Shown here piece by piece: positions 5,135 to 5,138 of a stretch of 5,138 nt of DNA. This DNA is from Methyloligella sp. (GTDB lineage Bacteria; Pseudomonadota; Alphaproteobacteria; Rhizobiales; JALUTE01): positions 1 to 5,138 of the forward strand of contig JALUTE010000190.1 of the NCBI GenBank assembly GCA_027058255.1, written 5' to 3'. Each line of letters begins with the position of its first letter. The first letter of the stretch is position 1. Made by a program: the position numbers and the translations under genes. Under the pieces are notes generated by a model. The model was not told the origin of the DNA. It did no database searches and saw nothing but the letters and a program-made list of their open reading frames with translations.

Positions 5135-5138
5135 GGGG

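Overview
The window is GC-rich by eye, with strong G/C preference at third codon positions, and its gene content suggests an alphaproteobacterium, most likely Hyphomicrobiales/Rhodospirillales-like. The main evidence is the order panB, YfgM-like TPR membrane protein, BamB-like beta-propeller lipoprotein on one strand; from memory this block usually continues into der in that class. The organism call is inference from gene order and composition, not from a database match.

Layout. (1) Positions 1-2471, minus strand: three co-oriented genes read right to left. panB (pantothenate/CoA synthesis) comes first, then a one-TM, TPR-type YfgM-like protein, then the N-terminal 202 codons of a BamB-like lipoprotein that runs off the left edge. 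The last two fit outer-membrane-protein biogenesis at the inner and outer membrane; panB is probably a conserved neighbour rather than a functional partner. (2) Positions 2543-3153: a small exported His/Arg/Trp/Gly-rich repeat protein on the minus strand. A CRP-like dyad lies upstream and a convincing intrinsic terminator downstream, separating it from panB. (3) Positions 3219-4353, minus strand: a thioredoxin-fold DsbA/FrnE/HCCA-isomerase-type protein that lacks the second active-site cysteine, preceded by a stand-alone TfoX C-terminal-domain protein. (4) Positions 4354-4601: a divergent intergenic region with a long-looped inverted repeat. (5) Positions 4602-5134, plus strand: a two-gene module of DUF4160 and DUF2442 small proteins. 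The DUF4160 gene carries an in-frame amber codon but is otherwise intact.

Most of the window is ordinary chromosome. The parts most worth a second look are the His-rich repeat protein, whose DNA repeat copies differ only at synonymous positions, and the DUF4160/DUF2442 pair with its single nonsense codon. I see no tRNA, rRNA, CRISPR array, insertion sequence, phage gene or integration site.
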